Assembly (NCBI GenBank): GCA_014360565.1
Contig: JACIXH010000028.1
Location: 1 to 35,424 of the forward strand
DNA from: Nocardia sp.
Lineage (GTDB): Bacteria; Actinomycetota; Actinomycetes; Mycobacteriales; Mycobacteriaceae
Direction of reading: 5' to 3'
DNA: 35,424 bases
The notes under the pieces were generated by a model. It was not told where the DNA came from. It saw only the letters and a program-made list of their open reading frames with translations, and ran no database searches. Of this stretch, positions 33,680 to 35,424 are shown piece after piece (the first letter of the stretch is position 1; the number at the start of each line of letters is the position of its first letter). The translations under genes were made by a program, and so were the position numbers.

Positions 33680-35098
33680 TCAGCCCGCGCTCAGTGCTGC
33701 CGCGGTGTCGGTGACCGGCGCGGTCGCGGTCGCGACCGTGGTCACCGAATACATGGCCCTGGCGAACTCTGCGAGGAAGCGGTCCATGACCTCACCGGGC
33801 CGGCCGGCGGGGTGACGGGTGGAGACATAGAGGCCATCGGGGCCGCGCACCACCCAGAAGTAGACCTCCTCGGTGGAGTACGACACGGCGCGCAGTGTGC
33901 GTCCGCGCAGGTCGGCGACCAATTCGTAGTCCGGGAGCATGCGTATGTCGAGGAAGGACGCACCGTAGGTCGGCCCCTCCACCGCCCCGACCATCGCCAG
34001 CGACCGACCCCAGGAGGCGTCGTTGCAGAGGTGGGCGCGCTTGAGCGAGGCCCGGGTCTCGTTGAGCGCCACGGTCATGTCCGCGCCCGCGGGCAAGGTG
34101 ATGTCGACCGGGACGACATTGACGAACCAGCCCATGGACTCGAGCCAGGTGAGGTCGGGTCGGGTCGCGATCGGCATCACCGTGCGGAAGCGGTTGTCGC
34201 CGAAGGTTTCGCGCGAGGCGATGGCCAGCGCGGCGAACACCGACACCGAGAGCCGATGCTTCAGCCGATCCAGCGCCGCCTCGACTTCCTCGAGCTCGTC
34301 GATGCTGAGCAGGGTGCGTGAAACGCTGGGCTGGGCGTGCTCACCGTCGAGGGCGGCGACCTGATCTGCGGCGAAGCGCGGCATGGGAGACCCGGGCGCA
34401 CCGAGGAATTCGCGCCATACGGCGACGGCGGGGGAGTCGGGGGCGAGCTCCTCGGCGGCCGCGCGCTCGATGACGGCATAGTCGGCCGGGCTGCCGAAGG
34501 TGGCCGAGTCGCGGATCTCGCCGCCGACGGTGACCGCGGTGTAGAGGGTGCGGAGCTCGAGGATGAGCACGGCCTGGGAGTAGGCGTCGAGCACTGAGTG
34601 GTCGGCGCCGACCAGGACGGTGAAGTCGTCGGTGTCGTGCGCGACGGTGGCCACCAGCAGATGCGGCCAGGCCAGCGCCGACAGGCGCAATTCCAGCGCG
34701 TCGCAGAGGTATTCGTTGATCTCGTCGCCGTCGAAGAGGTCGGCGACCGCGGCGCCGGTGACGCACACGGTGCCCGGCGCGGTGGTCACGCGGTGGTAGC
34801 CGCCGTCGCCGGTGGGCGCGACGGTGGTGCGGAAGCCTTCGTGGCGGTCGTGCCACAACTGCAGGGTCGCGGCCCACGCCTCGGCGTCGAGCGGCGCGTC
34901 CATCTCGAAGATGGTGCCGATCCAGCGCCCGCGCCCTGGCCGGGTGTCTGCGGGGTCGAGGAACCCGAGGTACTGCTCGTGGACGCTGGCGAGCGGGCGT
35001 TCGTCCTCGTGCCAGGCGTCGGGCGAGGTGAGCGCGGGGGTCCAGATCGTCAGGTCGCCGCAGCGGATCCGGAATTCGGAGAGATGGGTGTATTCCAT
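33680..35098 (-). CDS. PapA-like acyltransferase (cassette B)
   Basis: A 472-aa enzyme with HxxxD (H167 to D171 in GADHSVLDAYSQ) and MESM/LESMGWFVNVVPVDI-type PapA block, here preceded by PIATRPDLTW. It starts MEYTHLSEFRIRCGD at ATG 35098 behind GAGGTGA. It lacks the long C-terminal tail of the A copy. As first gene of cassette B it probably loads an acyl chain onto the sugar or lipid core. The identical MEYTHLSEF start and GRGRWIGTIFEMDAPL block in both copies confirm paralogy. Confidence 0.88.
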   Translation of the reverse strand: MEYTHLSEFRIRCGDLTIWTPALTSPDAWHEDERPLASVHEQYLGFLDPADTRPGRGRWIGTIFEMDAPLDAEAWAATLQLWHDRHEGFRTTVAPTGDGGYHRVTTAPGTVCVTGAAVADLFDGDEINEYLCDALELRLSALAWPHLLVATVAHDTDDFTVLVGADHSVLDAYSQAVLILELRTLYTAVTVGGEIRDSATFGSPADYAVIERAAAEELAPDSPAVAVWREFLGAPGSPMPRFAADQVAALDGEHAQPSVSRTLLSIDELEEVEAALDRLKHRLSVSVFAALAIASRETFGDNRFRTVMPIATRPDLTWLESMGWFVNVVPVDITLPAGADMTVALNETRASLKRAHLCNDASWGRSLAMVGAVEGPTYGASFLDIRMLPDYELVADLRGRTLRAVSYSTEEVYFWVVRGPDGLYVSTRHPAGRPGEVMDRFLAEFARAMYSVTTVATATAPVTDTAAALSAG

Positions 35099-35161
35099 GG
35101 CGGGTCACCTCAGGAAGTGCTGGCCGAGAAACGGCGCGAAGGGTCAGGTGAGCGCGGATGC

Positions 35162-35182
35162 GTCACCGGGTGTTGCTCTGGA
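35162..35182 (-). promoter_or_regulatory. Leader element shared with cassette A
   Basis: In mRNA sense TCCAGAGCAACACCCGGTGAC, 64 bp before the first start of cassette B; compare 24898-24915. Confidence 0.4.
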
Positions 35183-35257
35183 TCCCCGCACCGGATGTAG
35201 CTGGCGAACCCTGGGCTAACAGTGAGTCTAGGACTCCGAGTGTTTTCTGAAATGCTA

Positions 35258-35286
35258 CTTCTTCACATTGGGAGCGTGTGAAGAAG
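35258..35286. promoter_or_regulatory. Perfect 10-bp inverted repeat upstream of cassette B
   Basis: CTTCTTCACA (35258-35267) and TGTGAAGAAG (35277-35286) around a 9-bp spacer, 160-190 bp upstream of the first gene. Candidate operator. No counterpart is seen ahead of cassette A. Confidence 0.5.
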
Positions 35287-35424
35287 ATCACTTTCAGATT
35301 TGTCTCGAATCACAACTTAGACCAGAGGCCCCCGGAGTATTGGGGTTTTTGTTCAGATCGGGCGACGGAACCGAGCAGCGCCCTGCAGCCTCACAAGGTT
35401 GCGGGCTGCGGCTGGGGAGCGGGC

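Larger units (their letters stand above)
29239..35098 (-). repeat. Cassette B: second copy of the paralogous five-gene block
   Basis: Same five genes, order and strand as 18735-24826. Every gene has a recognisable partner there. Divergence is spread along the block, so this is an old duplication or a second acquisition. Confidence 0.9.
35099..35424. other. Upstream region of cassette B
   Basis: About 325 bp with no gene I can support, AT-richer around 35220-35360. It holds the leader of cassette B, a 10-bp inverted repeat (35258-35286), the small palindrome GAGTC-TAG-GACTC (35224-35236) and, on the plus strand, CCCC-N8-GGGG followed by TTTTTGTT (35330-35352), which could end a short rightward transcript. 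TTTCAG and TAGACT on the minus strand are a possible 16-bp-spaced promoter. Confidence 0.5.

Noticed and set aside
18735..35098. A recent tandem duplication or assembly artefact
   Set aside because: The copies differ throughout, including protein lengths and junction spacing, and are separated by unrelated genes.
35159..35251. A 30-codon frame starting MRHRVLLWIPAPD upstream of cassette B
   Set aside because: It lies in the antisense of the cassette B leader and shows no terminator or conserved counterpart in cassette A.
35330..35352. U-tract terminator CCCC-N8-GGGG-TTTTT
   Set aside because: The stem is only four pairs and no rightward gene precedes it; noted in the intergenic entry but not called as a terminator.

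Overview
The window reads as chromosomal DNA of a high-GC, mycolic-acid-type actinobacterium, most likely Nocardia or a close relative. The grounds are the very high GC, frequent GTG starts, 4-bp GTGA/ATGA overlaps, a WhiB protein, a mycobacterial-type malate synthase G, and PapA-like acyltransferases with GPL-type glycosyltransferases and DrrAB-like exporters. The genus is an inference. I see no rRNA, tRNA, CRISPR array, insertion sequence or phage gene.

Left third (1-18.7 kb): a coupled HNH nuclease/WhiB pair preceded by a possible 38-aa gene; an MFS exporter divergent from an HxlR regulator; and a leftward run TetR - acyl-CoA dehydrogenase - BCCT choline transporter - betaine aldehyde dehydrogenase - choline-dehydrogenase-like GMC enzyme, which is a choline-to-glycine-betaine module. 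Divergent from the TetR gene is malate synthase G (glcB), whose 5' leader holds a strongly foldable RNA of about 100 nt closed by a 9-bp perfect helix. Then follow two overlapping unknown genes, an M20 amidohydrolase, a HEAT-repeat protein, a second TetR divergent from a short-chain dehydrogenase, and a CoA-disulfide-reductase-like flavoprotein.

Right half (18.7-35.1 kb): two paralogous five-gene cassettes, both leftward and in the same order: PapA-like acyltransferase, GT-B glycosyltransferase, ABC ATPase, ABC-2 permease, and a second HxxxD acyltransferase of another subfamily. Cassette A is 18735-24826 and cassette B is 29239-35098. They have clearly diverged, especially in the glycosyltransferase linker and the acyltransferase C-terminus, but keep the same junctions. 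Neither contains a polyketide synthase, NRPS or fatty-acyl-AMP ligase. The simplest reading is two parallel assembly-and-export modules for acylated glycosides or glycolipids.

The 4.4 kb between the cassettes holds a possible 33-aa amphipathic peptide gene with its own promoter and terminator, an NTF2-like protein, a lipoprotein, a 2H-phosphoesterase-like protein that seems to have lost its catalytic motifs, a 51-aa protein, an LLM-type flavin monooxygenase and an unknown gene. The last two diverge from a perfect inverted repeat.

The main candidates for undescribed biology are the duplicated cassettes, the glcB leader RNA, and the small peptide gene with tandem palindromes upstream. All functions are inferred from reading motifs by eye; no database search was run.
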